A DNA stretch of 8,798 nt. Source: HGM04593 sp045588345. Its GTDB lineage: Bacteria > Bacteroidota > Bacteroidia > Bacteroidales > Bacteroidaceae. Position numbers and translations under genes: made by a program. The notes beneath the pieces were generated by a model, which saw only the letters and a list, made by a program, of their open reading frames with translations, was not told the origin of the DNA and did not search any database. This document shows, piece by piece, positions 1-7,479 of this stretch (positions within the stretch are counted from its first letter, which is position 1; each line of letters starts with the position of its first letter). The stretch lies in contig JAZNDZ010000129.1 of assembly GCA_045588345.1 (NCBI GenBank), forward strand, positions 1-8,798, written 5' to 3'.

Positions 1-1937
1 CAGCTACAGTGGAGTATACAGAGGCTGGAGAGGCTTACAAGAACCAGCTTCCCGCAGAGTCGGATGTTACAATTTCCGAAGATGCCAATTACATAGCCAA
101 GATTGTCGGTTTCGCCGGTTCCCAGACCCAGCAGAACATCAATGCAATCAGCACAGAAAAAGAGATGCTGAAGGTCACTAACCCGAATAATCCGCAATTG
201 TGGAATGGGCTTTATCTCGCGAACGTAAACGGTGACAACCCTTATGGTTACTTCAATGACGCCACAAGCGAATGGGAGGTCGAGAGCTATGGCCCTGTTT
301 ATTACACATATAACCCCGAGACAAAGGAGATTGCTGTTCCCGACTTTACAGTGGTTGCCATTTCGGATTTCCAGTCGGCCAAGGCTACGGTCATTGCAAA
401 GTACACAAATGTGAAGATGACTCTTGTTGAGGCTGAGACAATTGAGGTTGCCGATATCAGCGGCGACTGGAATTTTGTAGCAGGTAGCGGTGCATACGAC
501 ACAATGGAGGGTTCTGTAATTCCTGAAGATTTCTCGATTGCCCTTGCAAAGAACAGTGATGACAACCGTGTCTATACGGCAACAATTGCCATCGAGGGTT
601 ACAACAATGTAGAAATGCCTGCTACATTCGACGGCAATACATTGGCACTTGCTTATGACAATACTTACCTTGATGAGGCTAAAGGTATCCGTTTTGCTCC
701 TATGTACGGCCCTGCAAAGAAAGGAACAATCGAGTTTAAGAGCCAGTCCGAGAGTGCATTTACTCTCTACAGCGGTTTCTCATTCGCAAGCGACAAGATG
801 GGTAAGACCAAGGATGAGACTGCCGATTCTCTGTATGTCAACGGTGAGTATCACCAGTGGTATATTGCAGGTACTCTCAAGAGTGCAAATGGCGGTTCGC
901 AGGCATTTACCTGGGACGGTACATGGAATGTAAAGGTAGGTAATCCTGAAACAGATATCATTAAGGCCGGTACCGAGGACATCTCTTCATGGCCTGCAGA
1001 ATTCCCCATGCATGTTACATATTACGAGGCTACCGGTATGTACTTTGTTGACCAGCTTTTTGGTTATGACCTGTATGGCGTGAACCAGGGAGGCCTGAAG
1101 CTTACTCCTAATGCCGACGGGACAGCTACTGTAGCGCTTGATGGTTATTATGGTTGTGCATTCCTCAAGTCGAATGGCGATGGTACATTCTTGCAGTTGA
1201 CAAACTCGTCAGGCGCAGCAACAAACTTCACTATCACTCCCAATGAGGACGGCTCAGTGAAGATTGAGGACCTTTTCATTCAGGTACTTGATTTTAATAC
1301 AGGTGTCCAGACTCCTGTCGTGTTCTACCAGAATATGTCTGCTGTAAAAGAGAGTGCCGAAGAGCCTGTATTTGACTGGACCGGTGACTATAAGTTCAAG
1401 GCCGGTGCTGTAGATGTTTACTGTCAGGATGTTGAGTTCCCCGCGGAGTTTGATGTGAATATTACTTACTTTGACGGTTCGCAGTATGGCATGGATAGTT
1501 ATTACTATATCAGTTCATTCATGGGCAAGCAACTTGGTCAGAATATTATCAAATTGAATGTAGCAGAGGATGGCAATAGTGCAGAAATGGTTGTCGGCGG
1601 GCTTTGCGGTGCAATAGTTCCCGGTGAACAATACTATAAAATCTATGACATGAATGCTACAGATTCACCGGTGAAGATGACACTTAATGAGGACGGTACA
1701 ATATCTATTGCAAATTTCTTTATTAAGGTAATGAACTACAATGATATGAGCGAGGTTCCCGGTGCATTGTATAAGAATGCCGTTCTTGTGGCAGCAGGTA
1801 GCTCTTCTTCTGTTGAGAATGTGAATACAGAGAACAATATCGTTAAGGGCATCTTTGATATCCAGGGTCGCAGAATAGAGCAGATTACCGCTCCCGGTCT
1901 CTACATTATTGACGGTAAAAAGGTACTTGTGAAATAA
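1..1937 (+). CDS. Modular secreted beta-rich protein with C-terminal sorting-like tail (5' partial)
   Basis: The reading frame is open to the window's left edge: codons at 3-8 continue it upstream of a GTG at 9, so the true start and any signal peptide are missing. At least 644 codons are visible; residues are numbered from the codon at 9. The protein is rich in Gly, Asp, Asn, Thr and aromatics, has very few Cys and no membrane segment, as expected for an exported beta protein. Diverged modules begin with a Trp motif: LWNGLYL (W65), ISGDWNFVAG (W154), TWDGTWNVKVG (W302/W306) and DWTGDYKFKAG (W457). The last two modules also share WPAEF/FPAEF and NEDGSVKIEDLFI/NEDGTISIANFFI. Residues 614-642 (GIFDIQGRR...APGLYIIDGKKVLVK) form the tail common on secreted Bacteroidales proteins and related to type IX secretion sorting domains. 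I do not recognise the family; the modules could be calycin-like barrels, but this is a guess. A strong terminator follows, so it is probably not co-transcribed with the downstream operon. Confidence 0.85.
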   Translation, partial: ATVEYTEAGEAYKNQLPAESDVTISEDANYIAKIVGFAGSQTQQNINAISTEKEMLKVTNPNNPQLWNGLYLANVNGDNPYGYFNDATSEWEVESYGPVYYTYNPETKEIAVPDFTVVAISDFQSAKATVIAKYTNVKMTLVEAETIEVADISGDWNFVAGSGAYDTMEGSVIPEDFSIALAKNSDDNRVYTATIAIEGYNNVEMPATFDGNTLALAYDNTYLDEAKGIRFAPMYGPAKKGTIEFKSQSESAFTLYSGFSFASDKMGKTKDETADSLYVNGEYHQWYIAGTLKSANGGSQAFTWDGTWNVKVGNPETDIIKAGTEDISSWPAEFPMHVTYYEATGMYFVDQLFGYDLYGVNQGGLKLTPNADGTATVALDGYYGCAFLKSNGDGTFLQLTNSSGAATNFTITPNEDGSVKIEDLFIQVLDFNTGVQTPVVFYQNMSAVKESAEEPVFDWTGDYKFKAGAVDVYCQDVEFPAEFDVNITYFDGSQYGMDSYYYISSFMGKQLGQNIIKLNVAEDGNSAEMVVGGLCGAIVPGEQYYKIYDMNATDSPVKMTLNEDGTISIANFFIKVMNYNDMSEVPGALYKNAVLVAAGSSSSVENVNTENNIVKGIFDIQGRRIEQITAPGLYIIDGKKVLVK

Positions 1938-1969
1938 TACTATTATACAAAGTTTAATTAATAGTATTA
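1935..1969 (+). repeat. AT-rich inverted repeat starting at the stop codon
   Basis: TAATACTATTA (1935-1945) and TAATAGTATTA (1959-1969) are perfect 11-bp inverted arms around a 13-nt loop. The left arm begins with the TAA stop of the upstream gene. The right-arm core TAATAGTAT recurs as a direct repeat at 1978-1986, where it runs into the 5' arm of the terminator, so alternative pairings are possible. It may be a weak 3'-end structure or chance in AT-rich DNA. Confidence 0.4.
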
Positions 1970-1981
1970 AATAATAATAAT

Positions 1982-2017
1982 AGTATCCCCGACATGTTGT
2001 CGGGGATACTTTTTTTT
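1982..2017 (+). terminator. Rho-independent terminator
   Basis: A perfect 13-bp stem is formed by AGTATCCCCGACA (1982-1994) and TGTCGGGGATACT (1998-2010) with a 3-nt TGT loop. It is followed directly by an uninterrupted T run covering 2010-2017. The GC-rich core CCCCGACA/TGTCGGGG stands out from AT-rich flanks. It lies 45 nt after the upstream stop codon and would end that transcript before the SusC-like gene. The upstream flank has no clean A run, so efficient termination on the opposite strand is less likely. Confidence 0.93.
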
Positions 2018-2026
2018 GTATTTTTG
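1996..2026 (+). promoter_or_regulatory. Candidate Bacteroidetes-type promoter of the SusC-like operon
   Basis: TATTTTTG at 2019-2026 matches the Bacteroides -7 consensus TAnnTTTG exactly. At 19-bp spacing upstream, GTTG (1996-1999) matches the -33 element TTTG at three of four bases. A transcript would start at about 2031-2034, giving a leader of about 50 nt before the ATG at 2083. The -33 half falls in the loop and 3' arm of the preceding terminator. The -7 match sits beside a T run, where T-rich consensus words arise easily by chance, so the call is moderate. No operator or ECF-sigma-like site was recognised. Confidence 0.45.
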
Positions 2027-2082
2027 TACTCCGTTTGCCTTGAAAAGTATTCGGAGCTAATTGTTTGCAATTTTATGAAAAT

Positions 2083-5000
2083 ATGGGAAAAGATAATTTA
2101 AAAGCGATGTTGGGCAGGGCGGTTGTGCTGATGCTGCTTGCTGCTTTGCCGGTACTCCATGCCGTTGCTGCCGGAATGCCACTTAACACTGTTCCTGACG
2201 AAAGGACAGTAGCATCGGGCGTTGTCGTTGACAAAGCAACCGGTGAACCGGTTGTGGGAGCAACCGTGGCCGTATGGGCAGGCGGCAAACTGCTTACCGG
2301 TACCAATACCGGCCTTGAAGGAGAGTTTAGAATCATCTCTCCGGTGAACGATTTTGAGTTGCGCATATCGTTTATAGGCTATAAGGAATATATAGTTACG
2401 TCATTCAGCAGTAAACTGGAAAATCTGCGTGTGGAACTCTCCGAGGATTCCAATCTGCTTGATGATGTTGTGGTGACGGGTTTTGTAACCAAGAACAAGG
2501 AGACATTTACCGGTTCGGTTACCGAAATGACCGGCCTTGAACTCAAACAGGTGTCGGGAACAAACCTCATAACGGCAATCTCGGCACTCACACCGGGTAT
2601 GGCTATGGTACAGAACACAAGCCAGGGCTCTAACCCTAACCACACCCCTGAACTTGTTTTGCGCGGTATGAGCTCGTTCTCGAACAGCGGTCAGCAGGTA
2701 AATCAGCCTACAATCATCCTCGACGGAACAGAAATTACCATGCAGGATTTATATGACCTTGACATAAATGAGGTCGACAAGATTACCGTGCTCAAGGACG
2801 CTTCAGCTACTGCGCTTTATGGTTCCAAGGCTGCCAACGGTGTTATTGTCATCACCCGCAAGCCTATACTTGAGAGTACTTTGCGTGTGCAGTACAACTT
2901 TACCGGCAACCTGCAGTTCCCCATGCTGGGTGACTACAATGTGCTCAATGCGCGCGAAAAACTTGAATATGAGCGTCTGGCAGGGCTTTATGATGCCAAA
3001 GGTGCGATAAATTCAGCCACAGGTCTTCCGTTGCAGTATGAATATGACGAATTGTATAACCAACGATATAAACTTATAGCAGCGGGGCTGAACAGCGACT
3101 GGCTTTCGCAACCTGCGCGTACGGCCTTTTCGCACGACCACTCTTTGCGAATTTATGGCGGTGCATCTAATCTCCGCTATGAACTCACAGGCCGTTATGG
3201 TGATACCAAAGGTGTAATGAAAGACGACTACCGCAAACGCTACAGCCTTGGTTTCAAACTCGACTATTTCATAGGTACGGTAACAATATCGAACCGCACC
3301 ACGTATCAGGAGATTGCTGTGAAGAACTCGCCATACGGCTCTTTCTCGCAGTATGTACGCATGAATCCATACGACAGGATGTTCAACGAAAACGGTACGC
3401 CTAACGAACATCTTTCATGGGATGCCGACAATCCTCTCTATGAGGCCACTTTGGGAAGTTTCTCGAAGAGTGGCGAGCGTACTCTTACCAACAGCACCGA
3501 TTTTCGTTGGGATATCAGCAAGATGTTCCTTCTCACAGGTCATTTCAATATCTCAAGCGCAATGGGCAGCAGCGATATCTTTACATCGCCCAAGTCACGT
3601 GTGTACAAGTCTGTAACCGACCTCAGCAAAAAAGGACAATATACCAAAGGTTCAACTGAGGGTACAAGTTATAACGGTAACGTGGTGGGTACCTTCAACA
3701 AGTTCTTCAAGGACGAGTCGCTTGTGAGCATTTCGCTCGGTTGGGAAATAAACCGCTCACAAAGCAGCAGCGAGACAACACAGGCTATCGGTTTTTACAA
3801 CGACCACCTCTCCTTCATAGGCAACGCTGCGGGTTATCCCACAGACAGCAAGCCTTTCGGCTCACAGGCTGAGACTGCCGATGTAGGTTTCTTTACTACC
3901 GGTAACCTCTCGTGGCGTAACCGTTACTTTATGGATGCTACATGGCGTACGACCGGTTCGTCACAATTCGGGGAGAACAACCGTTTCGGACATTTTTGGT
4001 CAGGAGGTCTCGGCTGGAACATAATGAACGAATCTTTCATGAAGCGTGTGAAGAGACATTTCGACATCTTCAAGGTGCGTGGCAGCATGGGTTACACCGG
4101 AAAGGTCAGTTTCAGCCCTTTCCAGGCGATGACAATGTACCAGTACCTCAATGACTATGAGTACAAGAACGGCATAGGCGCAATTCCGGTCACTATTGGT
4201 AATGTAGACCTCACCTGGGAACGTACAATGAACTATAACGTTGGTATCGACCTCAGCATGTTCGACCGCCGTCTGAATCTGGTCTTCGATGCATACATAC
4301 GCAACACCACCGACCTTCTGCTTGATAAGGCTAAGGCTCCTTCAACCGGTGTAACATCTGCAAAATCAAATCTTGGCGAGTTGCAGAACAAAGGTATCGA
4401 GTACCAACTCGACGGTTACCTGTTCCGTACCAAGGATTTCTATTGGCGTTTGGCGACAAGCGGTTACATGAACCGTAACAAAATCACAAAGATAAACAAG
4501 GCACTTGAGGAGATAAACAAAGAGAACCAGGAGAATGCCGATTTTTATCTCACTCCGCTGCCGCAGTATGCCGAGGGCGAGAGTGTGACAGCACTCAAAC
4601 TTGTACGTTCAGGCGGTATCGACCCTGCAACAGGTAAAGAGGTGTACATCAAGCGTAACGGCGAGCGTACATTCGAGTATGACCCTGCCGACAAGGTACT
4701 CATTGGTGATACAGAACCTGAATTTGCCGGAACATTCAGTACAAATCTCTACTGGAAAGGGTTCAGCCTCTATGCGCTCTTTAACTTCCGCATGGGCGCG
4801 TGGGTGTACAACACAACCCGTGCTACCAAGGTCGAGGGTGCCGACCCCCGTTTCAATGCCGACCAGCGCGTGTTCAATGACCGTTGGAAACAGCCCGGAG
4901 ACTATGCAATATACAAGGATATTGCCGATACGTCGCGTCCTGAGCAGACCGACCGTTTTGCCGAAGAGGAAAATACCCTTTCACTCGGTTCGTTGAACCT

Positions 5001-5166
5001 CAGTTACGAATTCAGTGACAAACTGTGCAAGCGTATGCGTCTGCGCAACCTGCGTCTTGGTGTGAACTTTACCGACCTGCTCCGCTTCTCTACGGTGAAG
5101 ATTGAGCGCGGTACCGATTATCTCTACAGCCAGGGTTTTGAGTTATATCTTAATGTTACACTTTAA
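2083..5166 (+). CDS. SusC/RagA-like TonB-dependent outer-membrane transporter
   Basis: This is the outer-membrane channel of a SusCD nutrient importer, powered by TonB. With the ATG at 2083 the protein has 1027 aa, normal for the family. Residues 1-30 form a signal peptide (charged start, AVVLMLLAALPVLHAVAA). A carboxypeptidase-regulatory-like domain follows at about 44-122 (ASGVVVDKATGEPVVGATV). DDVVVTGF at 127-134 is the TonB-box-like segment. The plug spans about 135-270 and contains the SusC signature at 239-260 (DASATALYG then AANGVIVITRK). The remaining 750 or so residues alternate in beta-barrel style and end in FELYLNVTL. There is no STN domain before the regulatory-like domain, so it should not signal to an anti-sigma factor itself. 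An in-frame TTG at 2065 is less likely because the residues it adds do not improve the signal peptide. No Shine-Dalgarno is visible. First gene of the operon; the SusD-like gene follows after 12 nt. Substrate unknown. Confidence 0.96.
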   Translation: MGKDNLKAMLGRAVVLMLLAALPVLHAVAAGMPLNTVPDERTVASGVVVDKATGEPVVGATVAVWAGGKLLTGTNTGLEGEFRIISPVNDFELRISFIGYKEYIVTSFSSKLENLRVELSEDSNLLDDVVVTGFVTKNKETFTGSVTEMTGLELKQVSGTNLITAISALTPGMAMVQNTSQGSNPNHTPELVLRGMSSFSNSGQQVNQPTIILDGTEITMQDLYDLDINEVDKITVLKDASATALYGSKAANGVIVITRKPILESTLRVQYNFTGNLQFPMLGDYNVLNAREKLEYERLAGLYDAKGAINSATGLPLQYEYDELYNQRYKLIAAGLNSDWLSQPARTAFSHDHSLRIYGGASNLRYELTGRYGDTKGVMKDDYRKRYSLGFKLDYFIGTVTISNRTTYQEIAVKNSPYGSFSQYVRMNPYDRMFNENGTPNEHLSWDADNPLYEATLGSFSKSGERTLTNSTDFRWDISKMFLLTGHFNISSAMGSSDIFTSPKSRVYKSVTDLSKKGQYTKGSTEGTSYNGNVVGTFNKFFKDESLVSISLGWEINRSQSSSETTQAIGFYNDHLSFIGNAAGYPTDSKPFGSQAETADVGFFTTGNLSWRNRYFMDATWRTTGSSQFGENNRFGHFWSGGLGWNIMNESFMKRVKRHFDIFKVRGSMGYTGKVSFSPFQAMTMYQYLNDYEYKNGIGAIPVTIGNVDLTWERTMNYNVGIDLSMFDRRLNLVFDAYIRNTTDLLLDKAKAPSTGVTSAKSNLGELQNKGIEYQLDGYLFRTKDFYWRLATSGYMNRNKITKINKALEEINKENQENADFYLTPLPQYAEGESVTALKLVRSGGIDPATGKEVYIKRNGERTFEYDPADKVLIGDTEPEFAGTFSTNLYWKGFSLYALFNFRMGAWVYNTTRATKVEGADPRFNADQRVFNDRWKQPGDYAIYKDIADTSRPEQTDRFAEEENTLSLGSLNLSYEFSDKLCKRMRLRNLRLGVNFTDLLRFSTVKIERGTDYLYSQGFELYLNVTL

Positions 5167-5178
5167 TGACTGTTGAAT

Positions 5179-6597
5179 ATGAAGAAGATGAAATATATAG
5201 TATTGCTGTTGTGTGCAACCCTGCTCACAGCAACATCGTGTGACGATTTCCTGGACATTACTCCCGATGGCCAGGTAAAGCGCGACCCGCTGCTTTCTAC
5301 TCCCGAAGGCATTGAGGATGCCATGTACGGCGTATATTCGCAGATGCGCCAACAGACGCTTTATGGTCAGGAATTGCATTTTTCAACCTTGGAGATTCTG
5401 TCACAGACTTTGTGGTGTTATGGCAACACGGGCGTGACAGCCATGAGCGGTTATAAATGGGAACATTCATCGGTCAAAAGCGTCTTCGAGGGCGTCTGGA
5501 CAGCGATGTACAAGAACATTTCCAACGTGAACAGCATCCTTGATGCTCCGCTTGTGGCTAATGCGACAGAGTATCCTTATACTCTCTATCGTGGTGAAGC
5601 GCTCGGCATGCGTGCATTCATGCACTTTGACCTTATGCGCCTTTTTGCAGAGCAATATACTGTAAACCCCGATGCCAAAGGCATTCCTTATGCAACAGAG
5701 TTCTCCCTCAAGACTCCTGAATTCGAATCATTGGCAAAGAACTATGAGCATATTATAGCAGACCTGCTTGAGGCCGAGACGCTTCTTGCCGATGAAGGCG
5801 AGTATGCGGATGCAGGCAACTTCATGCTCGACCGTCAGATACATTTTAACCTTCATGCCGTACAGGCAACATTGGCGCGTGTGTATCTCACAATGGGCAA
5901 CAACGAGAAGGCTGCAGAATATGCACTCAAGGTAATAAATTCCGGGAAATACATGTTAAAGGAGAAAACCGAGGTAGTGAATGACCTTGCAGGAGTGCTA
6001 TCGCGAAAAGAGACGATTTTCGGTATCTATTTTCCAGGTTTCTATACTAACGTGAACGGAAAACTGCAGCAGGTGACATCGTACTATTCGCTTGATTTGC
6101 GCACCGATTTCATGCAACTTTATGAGAAGGATGCTTCGGGCCTCGATTACCGTACAATGGCCTATTTTTCGGAATCGGGTGTTGGTGATGATATTAAATA
6201 CCGTCTTAGCAAACTTACCGATATATATGAACTTAACAATATGGCCTCTAACCGTCCGGCAGACCTTATTCCCGGAATAAACATGATTCGTTTGCCCGAG
6301 ATGTACTACATAGCAGCCGAGGCTTTGCTTGACAGTGATTACGACAAGGCATTGCAGTTGTACAATGAAGTACGTGTACACCGTGGTCTTGACCCGCTTG
6401 AGGCTGCAAAGAGACTCACAGTTGAACTTATCAATGATGAGCGTTATAAGGAGATGATAGGCGAGGGACAGACATACTTCAATATGAAGCGTCAGAACCT
6501 GCCCATTCCCTCGCATGACAGCAAGAGTACCTATAATCCGGTGGACGGAATATATTTGGTTCCCGTGCCCGATGTGGAAATGGAGAACCGCAACTAA
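5179..6597 (+). CDS. SusD/RagB-like nutrient-binding surface lipoprotein
   Basis: This is the lid and substrate-binding partner of the adjacent SusC-like channel, expected on the cell surface. From the ATG at 5179 it has 472 aa, compact for SusD. The lipoprotein signal is residues 1-20 (MKKMKYIVLLLCATLLTATS) with lipidated Cys21 followed by DDFLD, which then reads into the typical ITPDGQ start of mature SusD proteins. The helical TPR-like core includes about 222-258 (NLHAVQATLARVYLTMGNN, then EKAAEYALKVINSGKY). The C-terminal SusD domain shows MIRLPEMYYIAAEALL at 369-384 and the conserved ELINDERYKEMIGEG at 416-430, then YFNMKRQN; the protein ends with VPVPDVEMENRN, like the common PIP/EI ending. 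An in-frame TTG at 5173 adds only two residues and was not chosen. The gene starts 12 nt after the SusC-like stop, consistent with a stoichiometric complex. The residues do not reveal the ligand. Confidence 0.95.
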   Translation: MKKMKYIVLLLCATLLTATSCDDFLDITPDGQVKRDPLLSTPEGIEDAMYGVYSQMRQQTLYGQELHFSTLEILSQTLWCYGNTGVTAMSGYKWEHSSVKSVFEGVWTAMYKNISNVNSILDAPLVANATEYPYTLYRGEALGMRAFMHFDLMRLFAEQYTVNPDAKGIPYATEFSLKTPEFESLAKNYEHIIADLLEAETLLADEGEYADAGNFMLDRQIHFNLHAVQATLARVYLTMGNNEKAAEYALKVINSGKYMLKEKTEVVNDLAGVLSRKETIFGIYFPGFYTNVNGKLQQVTSYYSLDLRTDFMQLYEKDASGLDYRTMAYFSESGVGDDIKYRLSKLTDIYELNNMASNRPADLIPGINMIRLPEMYYIAAEALLDSDYDKALQLYNEVRVHRGLDPLEAAKRLTVELINDERYKEMIGEGQTYFNMKRQNLPIPSHDSKSTYNPVDGIYLVPVPDVEMENRN

Positions 6598-6616
6598 GAA
6601 ACTGAAAAGTAAAGTT

Positions 6617-7444
6617 ATGAAAATGAAAGATATGATAAAATACGCCATAATGGCATTTGCCCTGCCTGTAGCACTCTTCTTTACTGCGTGTGACGATGAG
6701 GACTACACGAGGTTCGACCTCTCGCATTCGGGCATTTATTTTACCAGGGATACACTGAACTTTTCTTTCGGTGTTACACCGGTAGAGATAAGGGAATATA
6801 CATACAATATTCCCGTAAAGGTCATGGGCGGTCTCAGCAATGAACCGCGTGAAATAGGTTATGTAATAGTTCCCGATTCTACCACGGCTGTAGAAGGCGT
6901 GCATTATACAATAGGCAATGCCTGCATTATGCCCGATTCAATTGAAGGTGTAATCCCGGTGACTGTGTATCGTAACGAACTCAAAGGCAATTATATTGAC
7001 GGTTACGAAAAGTACACTCTCTGTCTGCGATTGGTCGACAACCGATTCTTTACCCCGACACTCGATTCGTTGAGCCAGGTGCGTATGTTCCGTTTCGATA
7101 ACTCTGTTGACCAGCCTGCATGGTACAATGCCTACGGAGAGAAGGTGTGGCAGAAACGATACCTCGGCGAGTGGCATCCACTCAAGTTTATTAAGATGGT
7201 AGAATACTTCCATGCGGTTGAGGATATATTGCCCGAGACATACAGAAAGATGGTTGAACTCTATGGTGAGAACCTTGAGCATATTCCTTTTGGCGACCCA
7301 TACCAGTATCGTACAATCTTTGTCAAGTATATCTATTCAAAGATGTATGAGTTCTTTGAGGACCCTGCAAACAGGGAGGGAATACTGGCAGAGTTCCCCG
7401 ACTTTCCGTTTGATTTCCCCGACCCGTACTCGGTTGCGTCATAA
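6617..7444 (+). CDS. DUF4843-like surface lipoprotein
   Basis: The product is a 275-aa lipoprotein of unknown biochemical function. Residues 1-24 form a lipoprotein signal with FFTAC as lipobox and Cys25, followed by the acidic DDEDY. The mature part opens with SGIYFTRDTLNFSFG, then a beta-sandwich-like region with VPDSTTAVEGVHYTIG and a Val/Tyr-rich strand pattern, and a second part starting near LGEWHPLKFIKMVEYF. This layout and its place after SusD match the DUF4843 family as I recall it. The last 17 residues (259-275) are unusually rich in Phe, Pro and Asp (FPDFPFDFPDP). The frame is open upstream to 6515 inside the SusD-like gene, but the ATG at 6617 puts the signal peptide at the N-terminus; the Met at 6632 is an alternative. 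The gap from the SusD-like stop is 19 nt. It is probably an accessory, SusE-like partner of the SusCD pair (inference). Confidence 0.85.
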   Translation: MKMKDMIKYAIMAFALPVALFFTACDDEDYTRFDLSHSGIYFTRDTLNFSFGVTPVEIREYTYNIPVKVMGGLSNEPREIGYVIVPDSTTAVEGVHYTIGNACIMPDSIEGVIPVTVYRNELKGNYIDGYEKYTLCLRLVDNRFFTPTLDSLSQVRMFRFDNSVDQPAWYNAYGEKVWQKRYLGEWHPLKFIKMVEYFHAVEDILPETYRKMVELYGENLEHIPFGDPYQYRTIFVKYIYSKMYEFFEDPANREGILAEFPDFPFDFPDPYSVAS

Positions 7445-7479
7445 ACGGTATTTTTAACGAATAAAAGGCATAACAGAAT

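Noticed and set aside
2034..2067. A second promoter candidate: TTTG at 2034-2037 with TAATTGTTTG at 2058-2067
   Set aside because: The -7 part has four rather than two bases between TA and TTTG, and the transcript would start only a few bases from the ATG at 2083.
2075..2101. An 8-codon mini-ORF (ATG at 2075) overlapping the start of the SusC-like gene, as a possible leader peptide
   Set aside because: It overlaps the main start out of frame in an AT-rich stretch, and no attenuator hairpin follows it, so chance explains it.
3013..3411. A 132-codon open frame on the - strand inside the SusC-like gene
   Set aside because: It is opposite the well-supported beta-barrel coding frame, has no recognisable domain and no promoter or start context.
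5165..5242. TAATG overlap at the SusC-like stop, suggesting a translationally coupled start
   Set aside because: The ATG at 5165 is out of frame with the SusD-like protein and gives only 25 codons. The SusD-like lipoprotein signal begins at the ATG at 5179.
5998..6648. A 216-codon open frame on the - strand opposite the end of the SusD-like gene
   Set aside because: It lies antisense to a clearly conserved SusD C-terminal domain, its translation is rich in Ile, His and Cys without a recognisable domain, and it is best explained as a shadow of the + strand codon pattern.
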